64,000 nucleotides of DNA from Desulfatitalea sp. BRH_c12 (GCA_000961655.1 LADR01000017.1:1-64000), one strand, 5' to 3'; numbered from the stretch's first letter, positions 16,033-25,815 are shown. Notes: a model not told the origin generated them from the sequence alone. Program-made: numbers and translations.

Positions 16033-18915
16033 ATGATACTGAATCAAAGAAAGTGGTTTCTCGCAATAGTCGTTTTTACCGGATTGGGGCTTACCGGTTG
16101 TGCTTCATTGATCCCTGTCGCAGACAGCCCGCGCACCCTGGTGCTTAACCAGGCTTGGCCGCATGACACCAGCGACCTGTTGCCTGATCCGGCAACTGAC
16201 TTCGGAGTATTACCCAATGGTGTGCGCTACATCCTCAAAGAGAATCAAACGCCTCGCGACCGTGTCAGTATGCACCTGTACATTCAATCCGGTTCGCTGG
16301 CCGAATCGGAAGGGGAGGAGGGTATCGCACACTTTCTGGAACATATGCTGTTCGAAGGCTCCATTCATTTTGAACCAGGTGAGTTGGTCAAATACTTTCA
16401 ACGCATCGGGATGCAGTTCGGGCCGGATGCCAATGCCCATACGGGTTTTGGACAAACGGTATACGACATTCTGATCCCCAAGGGTGATCCGCAAAGCATT
16501 TCCGAGGGGCTGCTGGTGCTGAACGATTTTGCGAAAGGTGCGCTTTTGTCGCCGGAGCAGGTACAAAAGGAAAAGAACGTGATCCTGGCTGAAAAGCGCG
16601 CGAGCGACTCGGCTCAGTACCGGACGATGAAGGCCGTTTTTCAGTTCGAAATGCCCGAAAGCTTGCCGGCACGACGCCTCCCCATTGGAGAGGCGTCGGC
16701 CATTATAAATTTCGATGCACGCATGCTGCGTCAGTTCTACGATACCTGGTATCGACCGGAGCGGATAGTACTGGTCATGGTAGGTGCGTTTGATAAAAGC
16801 GCAGCAAAAAAGATGATCGAAAAATCGTTTGCCGACATGCGGCCCCGCGCAAAATCCGGTCGGCTGCCGGATTTCGGTCATTTTTCTCACCAGGGTATCA
16901 AGGCCTTTTATTACCCGGAAAGAGAAAGCGGCGCCGCTACCGTTCGTATCGAAACCATTGAGAAACAGAACGCGCCAGCAGATACGACAGCGTATCGGCA
17001 TAAAAATCTGCTGCAGCGCCTGGCCGAACATATAGTTCAGAAAAGGCTCGACAAGATTATGCAGGACCCGGACAGCGTTTTCATCTCCGCAAGCATCGGG
17101 TCAGGTGACTATCTTCAACAGATTCGTTACAGAGAGATTTCAGCCGAAAGCAAACCGGAAAAATGGCAACAGGCCTTGACCGGAATTGAACAGTCATTGC
17201 GCGGTGCCCTCACTCACGGCTTCACGGATTCGGAATTGCAGCGTGCCAAAGCCGATTTCAAAGCTGCCTTGCAGCGCGACGTCAACGAGATGGCTACACG
17301 CGACAGCAAAGATCTGTCGCAGGAGATCATGGACAACTTGAACCAGTGGCAGGTATACCAATCCGCTCAGCAGCAATGGACGCTGCTTGGCCCCATGATC
17401 GAAACGGCCTCGCTTGAAGATGTCCACCAAGCCTTTAGGGACCTGTGGTCCGCTGACCACCGTCTGGTATTGGTCACCGGCAACGCCTGGATGCACCAAG
17501 GCGGCCTGTCTCCGTCCGAGCAAATTGTATCCGCATATGATGCCAGCAATGCCATCGCGGTAGATGCCAGGGAAGATCGCGCGGCGGCTGAATTTCCTTA
17601 CCTTTCGCTTCCGGCGGAAAAGGGGACAATTCGCCAGCGTGTGCGTCTCGATGAGCTGGGAGTCGAACAAATCGAATTCGACAATGGGCTACGATTGATA
17701 CTCAAACGGACCGCATTCAAAAAAAATGAAGTGTTGACGGCGCTTTCCTTCGGTGGCGGCAGGTCTTCGGAACCCTACGAGCAGCCCGGATTGGCAGTGT
17801 TGAGCGAACTGGTTGTCAACGGGTCTGGTTTCGGATCTTTGGACCGAACAGGATTGGACGAGGCGTTGGCGGGTCGTCTTGCGGACATTTCCCTTGACGT
17901 TCGAGAAGAGACGTTTGTGGTCAATGGCCAAGCAGACAGCTCGGAACTACCTCTCTTGTTTCAACTGATGAATACTTTTGTTCAGGATCCGGGATATCGG
18001 GCCGATGCGCTTAAAACAGCATACAAAAGTCTGGCGCAACACTACCGTTCTTTCGATCATCGTGTCGAAGGAATGATGCAGGTCCATGGCGAAAAATTTC
18101 TGGCCGGAGGAGACAGTCGCTTCGGATGGCCGTCCTGGCAGAATATGCAGCAACTCACCATAGAACATATCAAACAATGGTTTGGTGACAGTTTGAAGAA
18201 CGCGCCTCTGGAGTTAGCCATCGTCGGCGATTTCGAGCCCGAGGCTGTGATAGAATTGGCAAGGCGTTATTTGGGTTCCTTGACGCCAAGGACCGAGGCG
18301 CGGCAGTCTGGATCGCGTTCACTTAATTTCCCGGCCGGAGAGTCACTCCATCTGGCGCCTGATTCCGAGATTGAAAAAGCGCTCGTGGCCGTCGTTTATC
18401 CCACGGCTGATTTCTGGAATATTCACCGCACGCGCCGGCTGAATGTGCTGGCGGAACTTCTCTCGGAAGAGCTGCGCGTGCATATCCGTGAGAAGATGGG
18501 CGCTGCTTACTCGCCCTATGCCTATCATCACGCTTTTCGTGCCTATTCCGGATATGGCTTGCTCCAGGCCCATCTTCTTGTAGATCCTGCCCAGATCGAT
18601 ATGATCGCCGCCGAAGTTAAACGCATCGCCGGACAAATGGCCAGCCAAGGCATCAGTGCGGACCAATTGCGCCGTGTTCTGGATCCGACGTTGGTTCAGA
18701 TCAAAGATTTGCGTCAGTCCAACATGTACTGGCTCAACAGCGTACTGGCAGGCGCAAGCCGGCATCCCGAACAGTTGGCGTGGGCGCGGACCATGGAAAG
18801 CGATTACCGGGCCATCAGTGTCCAGGAGATAAATACGCTGGCCAAACAATACCTGGATAACCAAAAGGCGGCCACGATCGTCGTTGTTCCTGGGAAAAAT
18901 CAAATAGAAAAGTAG
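16033..18915 (+). CDS. M16 (insulinase/pitrilysin) family zinc peptidase, lipoprotein
   Basis: 960 residues in the two-module M16 layout (like PqqL/pitrilysin). A lipoprotein signal ends in LTGC with the lipidated Cys at about 23. The inverted zinc motif HFLEH lies at 100-104, with the probable third ligand Glu near 187 (VILAEKRA). The second half (from about 540) repeats the fold but lacks the zinc motif, as usual for the inactive module. It probably degrades peptides or imported protein fragments at the periplasmic side of a membrane. ATG 16033 is preferred over a start six codons earlier because of the signal peptide and an AGAGG site. Confidence 0.9.
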   Translation: MILNQRKWFLAIVVFTGLGLTGCASLIPVADSPRTLVLNQAWPHDTSDLLPDPATDFGVLPNGVRYILKENQTPRDRVSMHLYIQSGSLAESEGEEGIAHFLEHMLFEGSIHFEPGELVKYFQRIGMQFGPDANAHTGFGQTVYDILIPKGDPQSISEGLLVLNDFAKGALLSPEQVQKEKNVILAEKRASDSAQYRTMKAVFQFEMPESLPARRLPIGEASAIINFDARMLRQFYDTWYRPERIVLVMVGAFDKSAAKKMIEKSFADMRPRAKSGRLPDFGHFSHQGIKAFYYPERESGAATVRIETIEKQNAPADTTAYRHKNLLQRLAEHIVQKRLDKIMQDPDSVFISASIGSGDYLQQIRYREISAESKPEKWQQALTGIEQSLRGALTHGFTDSELQRAKADFKAALQRDVNEMATRDSKDLSQEIMDNLNQWQVYQSAQQQWTLLGPMIETASLEDVHQAFRDLWSADHRLVLVTGNAWMHQGGLSPSEQIVSAYDASNAIAVDAREDRAAAEFPYLSLPAEKGTIRQRVRLDELGVEQIEFDNGLRLILKRTAFKKNEVLTALSFGGGRSSEPYEQPGLAVLSELVVNGSGFGSLDRTGLDEALAGRLADISLDVREETFVVNGQADSSELPLLFQLMNTFVQDPGYRADALKTAYKSLAQHYRSFDHRVEGMMQVHGEKFLAGGDSRFGWPSWQNMQQLTIEHIKQWFGDSLKNAPLELAIVGDFEPEAVIELARRYLGSLTPRTEARQSGSRSLNFPAGESLHLAPDSEIEKALVAVVYPTADFWNIHRTRRLNVLAELLSEELRVHIREKMGAAYSPYAYHHAFRAYSGYGLLQAHLLVDPAQIDMIAAEVKRIAGQMASQGISADQLRRVLDPTLVQIKDLRQSNMYWLNSVLAGASRHPEQLAWARTMESDYRAISVQEINTLAKQYLDNQKAATIVVVPGKNQIEK

Positions 18916-19148
18916 GGCCGCACCCTTTCGGTGGACGGACGCGCTATCCGTGTTCCACTTTTTTGTGCAGGAGCGCGAGATGTGAAACCTCCCGGTTGCC
19001 ACCCGTCTTTGGATCTGATAATGATATCGGGCTTATGTTTGCAGTAGTGCGTTTGTCAAAGACATACACCCAAGCGTTATAACGAAAAATCGCGCCATTT
19101 TTCACTTTTCGCTCCGGCGGAGCCGGGGGCGTGTTGAAGGCCACTGAC

Positions 19149-20591
19149 ATGGATGAAAAAACGATCATTTCGCCCAATATCATGAACAGCTTGTGGCGAT
19201 TTTTAGCTTCTCTGAAACTGACGGTAGTGCTGTTGCTTTGTATGGCGGTGCTCTCTATTATTGGCACTGTGGTTCCTCAAAACAGTTCTCCCCAGGAGTA
19301 TGTCACCTTTTACGGTCTGTTCGCTTATCAGGTATTTGTATTGCTCGATATCGTCGACATGTATCACTCGTGGTGGTTTGTAGGACTGCTGCTGCTGCTG
19401 GTGGTCAATATCGTCGTGTGCTCCATCGATCGGCTGCGGAGCAGTGCTAAAGTCATATTTACGCGCAAGCCGTCTTTTGATATGCAAAACTACCGGCAGC
19501 GCAAAGGCCGCAATGAGTTTACCTCCGACATACCGGCCGAGCGTCTGAAGGCGCCTTTCGAACGCGTGTTGCGCAGACGATTTCGTTATTGCCAGCCCAC
19601 GCAGACGGACAAGGGATTCGCGTTCACTGCCGAAAAAGGGCGTTGGACGCGTTTGGGCGTTTACGTGGTTCATTTAAGCATCGTCGTGTTGCTATTCGGC
19701 GGATTGATCGGATCAAAGTTTGGCTTTGAGGGGTTCGTGAACATTCCGGAAGGCGAGACTGCCGATACCATCCAGTCGAACCGCTCAGGTCAAAGACTTA
19801 CCCTGCCTTTTTCCATTCGCTGTGACGATTTCAGTTTACAGTTCTACGAAGGCGGGCAGCGTCCCAAGGAGTATCGTTCCAGTCTGACGATTCTCGAAGA
19901 GGGAAAAGAGGTCGTGCGCAAGGATATCGTGGTCAACGATCCTCTTACCTATAAAGGTATCGGCATCTATCAGTCCAGCTATGGCCGGATGGCGCCTGCC
20001 ACCGCACCGGTGGCAATGGACACGGAAGTGCCTGAGCAGATCTCGCTTTCGTTTCGCAGCGCTGCTTCCGGCATGATATATCCCGGAACGACAAAGTTGG
20101 GGGAACCACTTCAGATACCGGAAGGATTGGGGCAATTGGTTCTGAATCGCTTCGAACCGGAAGCCAAATTCAAGGGAATGGATTTGGGGCCGGCCTATGA
20201 AGGAACCCTGACGAATCGTGAGGGGGTATCCGAATCCGTGATCTTGCCACTGAAATTTCCGAAATTCGACAATATGCGCGGCGGTGATGTGGCGATCGCC
20301 GTTGACCAACGACAAGCCCCCGTTCAGGAACGTTATTATACCGGGTTGCAAGTGGTTTCGGATCCTGGCGTGGGATTTGTTTATGCAGGATTTATTTTGA
20401 TGATTGCCGGATGCATTGTGGCTTTTTTTATGTCTCATCAACAAGTGGTCGTCGAAGTGACAACCAAAGGCAGCGGCAGTCGGATCATGGTGTCCGGCAA
20501 AGCCAATAAAAATCAAGCCGGCTTCCAGATGACGCTTCAGCGCCTGGCTGACCGTCTGGCTGTCCTTGCGAAAGATCGCTCCGCACGCTAG
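19149..20591 (+). CDS. resB: ResB-type cytochrome c biogenesis protein
   Basis: About 480 residues. Transmembrane helices lie at about 18-38 and 62-92, with a third near 172-192. A long periplasmic domain and a final helix (about 410-432) follow. The RFLASLKLTVVLLL opening and VPQNSSPQEYVTFYG match ResB/Ccs1 of system II cytochrome c maturation, which with CcsA moves heme across the membrane and attaches it to CxxCH. The start at ATG 19149 fits the family; a TTG six codons upstream is possible. ccsA follows after 92 bases. Confidence 0.9.
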   Translation: MDEKTIISPNIMNSLWRFLASLKLTVVLLLCMAVLSIIGTVVPQNSSPQEYVTFYGLFAYQVFVLLDIVDMYHSWWFVGLLLLLVVNIVVCSIDRLRSSAKVIFTRKPSFDMQNYRQRKGRNEFTSDIPAERLKAPFERVLRRRFRYCQPTQTDKGFAFTAEKGRWTRLGVYVVHLSIVVLLFGGLIGSKFGFEGFVNIPEGETADTIQSNRSGQRLTLPFSIRCDDFSLQFYEGGQRPKEYRSSLTILEEGKEVVRKDIVVNDPLTYKGIGIYQSSYGRMAPATAPVAMDTEVPEQISLSFRSAASGMIYPGTTKLGEPLQIPEGLGQLVLNRFEPEAKFKGMDLGPAYEGTLTNREGVSESVILPLKFPKFDNMRGGDVAIAVDQRQAPVQERYYTGLQVVSDPGVGFVYAGFILMIAGCIVAFFMSHQQVVVEVTTKGSGSRIMVSGKANKNQAGFQMTLQRLADRLAVLAKDRSAR

Positions 20592-20614
20592 TTCGACCAA
20601 TGCTTGCTGACGCG

Positions 20615-20639
20615 CGTCTGACGCAGGGATCTTCAGACG
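20615..20639. other. Intergenic hairpin between resB and ccsA
   Basis: CGTCTGA (20615-20621) is inverted as TCAGACG (20633-20639). There is no T tract, so it is more likely an mRNA stability or attenuation hairpin than a terminator. Confidence 0.4.
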
Positions 20640-20683
20640 ACTTGCATGAGTGATCCCAATCGACTGTTAAGGATATCGGGAAA

Positions 20684-21529
20684 ATGAACTCTTTGATTTT
20701 ATCTATTGTAACTTTTGTTTACGGTGTAGCGGCGGTTTTCTATATCTTCGGCTGGATTTTTAACAAGCAAACGCCCGGCAAGATTGCCACATGGGTGATG
20801 CTGATCGCCTGGATAGGCAATACCGTGGGCATTCTGCTGCGCTGGATGGAGTCCTACCGTCTGGGCGGCGATTACGGGCATGCCCCTTTTTCAAACATGT
20901 ATGAGTCGCTGGTCTTCTTTGGCTGGACTATCGCTCTCATTTACCTCGTGCTGGAACGCCGCTATCAATTTCGTACACTCGGCGCCTTGGCAGCCCCGCT
21001 GGCCTGTATAGCCTTGGCTTACGCCTCTTTTACACCGGACAAGTCGATTCAACCGCTTATACCGGCGTTGCAGAGCAATTGGCTGATCGCGCATGTGATT
21101 ACCTGTTTTCTCGGGTATGCGGCCTTCGCGGTCGCTTTTGCCGCCAGCATCCTGTACCTTCTCAAAGCCAACGGAGGCGGTCCATCGGGTAACGGTCTGA
21201 ATTACCGGATTCCTTCCAAGGACCTTTTGGATGAACTGACCCACCAATTGGTCATGTTCGGCTTCTTATTTCTCACCGCCGGCATCATCACGGGGGCCGT
21301 ATGGGCCAAGCAAGCCTGGACACGTTACTGGAGTTGGGACCCCAAGGAAACGTGGTCGCTGATAACGTGGTTGATTTATGCGGCATTGTTGCATTTTAGA
21401 ATGATGCGCGGATGGCGCGGCCGGCGCATTGCCATTCTTTCAATTATCGGATTTTTTGCCGTATTGTTCACCTACTTTGGCGTCAACTATTTCCTGGCCG
21501 GTCTGCATAGTTATGGAACGCCAACGTAG
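20684..21529 (+). CDS. ccsA: CcsA/ResC-type heme handling protein for cytochrome c biogenesis
   Basis: 281 residues with about eight transmembrane helices. The heme-handling WWD-type motif appears as YWSWDPKETWSLITW (around residue 212), with conserved histidines at HAPFSNMYESL and after the WWD segment. With ResB it forms the system II heme lyase acting at the periplasmic face. Directly downstream is an operon encoding a multiheme cytochrome (QrcA), a natural client. Confidence 0.92.
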   Translation: MNSLILSIVTFVYGVAAVFYIFGWIFNKQTPGKIATWVMLIAWIGNTVGILLRWMESYRLGGDYGHAPFSNMYESLVFFGWTIALIYLVLERRYQFRTLGALAAPLACIALAYASFTPDKSIQPLIPALQSNWLIAHVITCFLGYAAFAVAFAASILYLLKANGGGPSGNGLNYRIPSKDLLDELTHQLVMFGFLFLTAGIITGAVWAKQAWTRYWSWDPKETWSLITWLIYAALLHFRMMRGWRGRRIAILSIIGFFAVLFTYFGVNYFLAGLHSYGTPT

Positions 21530-21678
21530 GGTTTGACCGAACCCGGGCGAGGCCGCACACCAAGCGCTGTCCTATTTCGGTTTTATTGTCGGTCATCGGC
21601 TGGAGAGACCGTCCGTTCAGGAACACTCGGGGAACGCCCTATCGGAAATTTTTCCTATGATTCCCGTATGAATTAGAC

Positions 21679-21707
21679 TTGACAAAAAGGGTGGGTCTGG
21701 ATAGTAA
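21679..21707 (+). promoter_or_regulatory. Candidate promoter of the qrc operon
   Basis: A perfect TTGACA (21679-21684) is followed after 17 bases by TAGTAA (21702-21707), within the AT-rich TAGTAAAAT. It would give a leader of about 170 bases before qrcA. Confidence 0.5.
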
Positions 21708-21769
21708 AATGCCTTTCGTGGCGCCTCTATGACGCAAGTCGGAATATGTAGTTGACTGCAACTTGAAGC

Positions 21770-21858
21770 GCAACACGGGCGGGAAGACCCAATCATGGTT
21801 GGGTGAGAATGGCGCACCCCATGGGCGATGACCTGCCGATGTTCACAATAGCGAACGG
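21770..21858 (+). promoter_or_regulatory. Possible structured 5' leader of the qrc mRNA
   Basis: In the leader, ACCCAA pairs with TTGGGT around a six-base loop (about 21788-21806). A CCCATGGG palindrome and a CCTGCCG that could close with the upstream GC-rich CGGGCGGG follow, then a GTTC...GAAC hairpin. The fold is not one I can assign to a known riboswitch class. Confidence 0.3.
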
Positions 21859-21884
21859 ATTCCAAAACAGATGACGGAGTGTCC

Positions 21885-22562
21885 ATGAGCAGCAACGATA
21901 CCCTCCAAGCGCACAGTGATTCCCATCCACCCTCCCCGGATTCTAAAGGCGGAGGTCCTTACATTCTTCTATTTTTCTTTATCGGTGTGGCCCTGAGCCT
22001 GGTCGTGGGGTGGGGCGTTTTCCCCAAGCTCTTATACAGCCAGAAAAATCAGCCGTTCGATTTCAATCACAAAAACCATCTGGAGATGGTGGATAATGGC
22101 TGTCAAAGCTGCCATTTCTTCCGCGCGGACGGGTCTTTTTCAGGCTCACCACGACTGGCGCAATGTGTCGAGTGCCATGAAGAGATGCAGGGCCAGAGCG
22201 AAGACGAAGCGATTTTTGTCGAAGAATATGTCTCCAAAGGACAAGAGGTGCCCTGGCTGGTGTATGCGCGTCAGCCCGATTGTGTTTTTTTCTCCCATTC
22301 GGCCCACGTCAATGGCGCTAAAATGGATTGCATCACATGCCACGGACATATCGGGACATCGGAAAGCCTGAAAACCTACGAATTTAATCGAATCACCGGT
22401 TACAGTCGGGACATTTGGGGCCGCAGCATATCCGGTCTCAAAAGCAACAGCTGGGATCGCATGAAGATGGATGATTGCGCGGAATGCCATGCCAAGTATG
22501 ACGCCGTCCATGATTCCAGTGTGCAAACCAAACGCGATGCGTGCTTTGTTTGCCACAAGTGA
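21885..22562 (+). CDS. qrcA: QrcA, multiheme cytochrome c subunit of the quinone reductase complex
   Basis: 225 residues. An N-terminal helix (about 27-46) anchors a periplasmic domain with five CxxCH heme sites at 73-77, 94-98, 149-153, 198-202 and 220-224. QrcA of Desulfovibrio is described as hexaheme. A single-Cys segment CVFFSH (133-138) is a speculative site for another heme. QrcA takes electrons from periplasmic type I cytochrome c3 fed by hydrogenases and formate dehydrogenases. GGAG six bases upstream supports ATG 21885 over the GTG at 21879. First gene of qrcABCD. Confidence 0.92.
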   Translation: MSSNDTLQAHSDSHPPSPDSKGGGPYILLFFFIGVALSLVVGWGVFPKLLYSQKNQPFDFNHKNHLEMVDNGCQSCHFFRADGSFSGSPRLAQCVECHEEMQGQSEDEAIFVEEYVSKGQEVPWLVYARQPDCVFFSHSAHVNGAKMDCITCHGHIGTSESLKTYEFNRITGYSRDIWGRSISGLKSNSWDRMKMDDCAECHAKYDAVHDSSVQTKRDACFVCHK

Positions 22563-22653
22563 TCCTCCCGAAGATGGGCAGGGTTGCTTTGATGCATGTC
22601 GAAGCGAATTAATTTCAACCAGCAATGGGCGACATTCAGTCTGAGGAAAATTT

Positions 22654-24879
22654 ATGAAACTGTCCAGACGATGCTTTTTATCCCTTTCCATTGGAGGCAC
22701 TGTCGGCACGGCGTTGACCCCCTTGCCCTGGAAGCTCACCGACGATATGTCCATCTGGTCGCAAAATTGGCCGTGGACACCGGTTCCTCCAGACGGTGCT
22801 TATACATACATCAACTCAACATGCACGTTGTGTCCCGGTCACTGCGGTATTCGCGTGCGAAAAGTGGATGACCGGGCGGTCAAAATCGAAGGCCAGGAAG
22901 GTACCCCGCTAAATCAGGGCGGCGGGTTATGTCCGCTTGGACTTTCGGGTCTGCAGCTGCTTTATGGCCCCAGACGTATTCAAGGTCCCCTGAAGCGAGA
23001 TGGTGAACGTGGAAAAGGGCAATGGAAACCCATATCCTGGCAGCAGGCGATCGACGAGGTATCCCGCAAACTGGCCGACATCCGTTCGCAGGGCAAACCC
23101 CAGTCGCTGGCCTGTTTGACTGACAGCGATACCGGTACGGTGCCACAGTTGTTCAAAAGGTTTTTGAACGCTTATGGCTCTCCCAATTTTTTCCGCATGC
23201 CATCCGTGGAGGACGCATATGAATCGGTCCTGTCCCTGACTCAGGGCGTGGACGGCTTTGCGGGACTCGATCTGTATAACGCCGATTTTATCCTGAGCTT
23301 TGGCAGTGCCTTGCTGGATGGCTATGGTGCGCCGCCGCGGGTGATGCAGGCCATCAGCCGCCTGAAAGAGCAAAACGGTACGTTGGTTCAGGTCGAGCAC
23401 AGACTTTCCAACACAGCCGCCAAAGCGAATGTCTGGCTGGCTGCCAAGCCCGGCACGGAAGCTGACCTGGCTCTGTCCATGGCATACGTGATCATCGCAC
23501 AACAAAAATATGACACCGATTTCATTGGTACCCATACGGAAGGGTTTGAAGCCTTCGTCAGAATGGTGCAAGAACGCTTTGATCCACAAAAAGTGGCTGC
23601 CTACTGCGGTGTCGAAGCCGATGTTATTGTTCGCACCGCCCTGGCTTTTGCCACTGCCCAAAAACCGCTGGCAGTCTATGGCAAGGGCAAGGGGCAAACC
23701 GCCGGCAGTTTGAGAGAGGCGCTTGCCGTGCATGCCCTCAATGCCCTGGTTGGCAACATCAATCGCGTCGGCGGCGTTCAGGCAATTCCCGCTTACGACT
23801 ATCTCCAGTGGCCCGCGGTCATGACGGACGAGACTGCGGCTGCCGGGTTGCAAACCCAACGGCTGGATCGGGCGCGTAGCCCTGAATTCCCTCATGCCCA
23901 GGCCATCGTCCATCGGTTGTTCGAAACGGTCAATGCATCGCCCGGAGAAGTGCAGGCGCTTTTCGTGGCCGAAGCCAACCCATGTTACAGTTTGCCCGGT
24001 AGCGCAAATGTGCAGGAAGCTTTCGATAAGATTCCCTATGTGGTCAGCTTTTCTTCCTACATGGACGAAACGGCCATGCAGGCGGATTTGATTCTCCCCA
24101 ACCATGTTTACCTGGAAAGATATGAAGATGTGCCCGTGCGGTCGGGTACCACGCGACCCATGATTGGTTTGTGCCAACCAGTGGTGGCCCCCCAGTTGAA
24201 CACCCGGCATGTGGGCGACAGCGTCATACTCATTGCCAAGGCGCTCAAAGGTGCCGTGGCCGAGTCCTTTCCATGGGCCGATTATGAATCCTGCCTGCAG
24301 GAAGCGCTTGGCGATCAATGGGACGCCATCAGCGACCAAGGGTTCTGGGCAGCAGCCGAATCGGCGCCCGCTTCTTTGGATAATGGGTTCGGCACGCCTT
24401 CGGGCAAGTTTACTCTGATGGATGAGACCATCGGGGCTGTCTACCAGGTCGGCGAACCCTCCGCTGCCGGAGACGCGAGCGAATATCCCCTGCTGTTGAT
24501 GCCTTATGATTCCATCCGGCTGACCAGTCGCTATGTCGGCGGAACGCCGTTCATGCTCAAAACCGTCGCGGACACTGTCTTAAAGGGGCAGGACGGTTTT
24601 GTGGATCTGAATCCCGAAACAGCCGCTCATATCGGGCTGGGGGAAGGGCAGGCGGTCCGGTTGAGCACTCCGGTGGGAGAAGCCCGGGTGCGCGTTCATC
24701 TCGATGATGGCGTGATGCCGGGAATCGTGAGTATCCCTCGCGGACTGGGGCACACAGCCCAAGGGCCCTTTTTGGCAGGCAAGGGAGTGAATGTCAATCG
24801 ACTCATCGCACCTGTAGAAGATCCGGCATCCGGTCTTGACGCGGCCTTGGGCATCCGGGCCAAATTGACCAAAGCCTAA
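22654..24879 (+). CDS. qrcB: QrcB, molybdopterin-oxidoreductase-like subunit
   Basis: 741 residues. A twin-arginine signal (SRRCFLSLS) is at the N-terminus. A [4Fe-4S] motif uses C57, C60, C64 and C93. The molybdopterin oxidoreductase fold follows, with a C-terminal molydopterin-dinucleotide-binding-like domain near residues 640-740. In the characterised Desulfovibrio complex this subunit belongs to the family but carries no molybdenum cofactor; whether that holds here cannot be read from sequence. It sits between QrcA and the iron-sulfur subunit in the periplasm and relays electrons towards menaquinone. Confidence 0.93.
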   Translation: MKLSRRCFLSLSIGGTVGTALTPLPWKLTDDMSIWSQNWPWTPVPPDGAYTYINSTCTLCPGHCGIRVRKVDDRAVKIEGQEGTPLNQGGGLCPLGLSGLQLLYGPRRIQGPLKRDGERGKGQWKPISWQQAIDEVSRKLADIRSQGKPQSLACLTDSDTGTVPQLFKRFLNAYGSPNFFRMPSVEDAYESVLSLTQGVDGFAGLDLYNADFILSFGSALLDGYGAPPRVMQAISRLKEQNGTLVQVEHRLSNTAAKANVWLAAKPGTEADLALSMAYVIIAQQKYDTDFIGTHTEGFEAFVRMVQERFDPQKVAAYCGVEADVIVRTALAFATAQKPLAVYGKGKGQTAGSLREALAVHALNALVGNINRVGGVQAIPAYDYLQWPAVMTDETAAAGLQTQRLDRARSPEFPHAQAIVHRLFETVNASPGEVQALFVAEANPCYSLPGSANVQEAFDKIPYVVSFSSYMDETAMQADLILPNHVYLERYEDVPVRSGTTRPMIGLCQPVVAPQLNTRHVGDSVILIAKALKGAVAESFPWADYESCLQEALGDQWDAISDQGFWAAAESAPASLDNGFGTPSGKFTLMDETIGAVYQVGEPSAAGDASEYPLLLMPYDSIRLTSRYVGGTPFMLKTVADTVLKGQDGFVDLNPETAAHIGLGEGQAVRLSTPVGEARVRVHLDDGVMPGIVSIPRGLGHTAQGPFLAGKGVNVNRLIAPVEDPASGLDAALGIRAKLTKA

Positions 24880-24898
24880 CCGCTGAAATGAGGTTCTG

Positions 24899-25741
24899 AT
24901 GAAACAGACGCAGACACATAATCAAAAGCCACCCCAACGTTACGGCATGGCGATCGACTTGGACAAATGTACGGGCTGCGGCGCATGCATGGTCGCCTGC
25001 TCTGCCGAAAACAACGTGCCTTTTAAAGAGGACGAAACCAATAAGTTGCTCAGCATCACCTGGATGAAGGTGTTCAGGATTACAAATGGTCGTGAATTCC
25101 CTCATGCAGAGGTATGCTATCTGCCGCGTCCTTGCCAGCATTGTGCCGGGCAACACGAGGGGCATTCCCCCTGTGTATCTGTGTGTCCGGCAACAGCAAC
25201 GGATTACAGCGCCCAAACGGGCATTGTCAGTCAGATCTACACCCGTTGTTTTGGCTGCCGGTACTGCATGGGAGCTTGTCCCTATCATGCCCGCTACTTC
25301 AACTGGTGGGATCCGGTCTGGCCCGTGGGAATGGAAAAATCTCTCAGCCCAAACGTGTCACCGCGTATGCGCGGTGTCGTCGAAAAATGCAGCTTCTGTT
25401 TTCACCGCTATCAATTGGCCCGTGACAAAGCCTACGCGGAAGACAAACGGGAAGTCGGCGAGGCCGAATACCAGACCGCCTGCGCCCAAGCCTGCCCGGC
25501 CGGTGCGATTGTTTTCGGCGACCTGAATAATCCGGAGCACGCCGTAAGCCGGATTGCGCAACCCGACCGGCATGATCATTACAAATCGCAGAACCCGCGT
25601 GCGTTTCGACTGCTGGAACGTCTCGGTACCAATACGAAGGTCTACTACTTGTCCGACCGTGAGTGGGTGCGCAAGGCGGGCGACAACTATCTGGCCGACG
25701 AAAATCCCAGTGCATCGACGCCGCCCAAAGAACACGCGTAA
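24899..25741 (+). CDS. qrcC: QrcC, four-cluster iron-sulfur subunit
   Basis: 280 residues of the PsrB/NrfC/DmsB ferredoxin type. The first cluster motif is CTGCGACMVAC (24-34). Further groups are CQHC with CVSVC, then CFGCRYCMGAC, then CSFC with CAQAC, enough cysteines for four cubane clusters. No signal peptide is seen, so it is probably exported as a passenger of Tat-targeted QrcB. It carries electrons from QrcB to the membrane subunit QrcD. It starts 19 bases after qrcB. Confidence 0.92.
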   Translation: MKQTQTHNQKPPQRYGMAIDLDKCTGCGACMVACSAENNVPFKEDETNKLLSITWMKVFRITNGREFPHAEVCYLPRPCQHCAGQHEGHSPCVSVCPATATDYSAQTGIVSQIYTRCFGCRYCMGACPYHARYFNWWDPVWPVGMEKSLSPNVSPRMRGVVEKCSFCFHRYQLARDKAYAEDKREVGEAEYQTACAQACPAGAIVFGDLNNPEHAVSRIAQPDRHDHYKSQNPRAFRLLERLGTNTKVYYLSDREWVRKAGDNYLADENPSASTPPKEHA

Positions 25742-25765
25742 AGGGAATTGGCGCGCAAAGTATCG

Positions 25766-25788
25766 ATGGCGCTATTTAAGAACGCCAT
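25766..25788. other. Intergenic hairpin between qrcC and qrcD
   Basis: ATGGCG (25766-25771) is inverted as CGCCAT (25783-25788) around an 11-base loop, with no T tract. A possible processing or stability element that would tune qrcD relative to qrcABC. Confidence 0.35.
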
Positions 25789-25815
25789 TGTAAGGAAAAC
25801 AAGGAGCACAACCTT

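Larger units (their letters stand above)
21530..21884. other. Intergenic region between ccsA and qrcA
   Basis: About 355 bases without a gene. It contains a promoter at 21679-21707 and, after it, a possible structured leader. The first 140 bases hold no recognisable element. Confidence 0.5.

Noticed and set aside
18916-19148. GC-rich palindrome GCTCCGGCGGAGC upstream of resB as a terminator
   Set aside because: It has almost no loop and no T tract, and no regulatory role can be supported.
21770-21858. Assignment of the qrc leader to the Moco riboswitch because qrcB is of the molybdopterin family
   Set aside because: The hairpins do not match the Moco motif as I know it, and QrcB is not expected to need the cofactor; left as unassigned structure.
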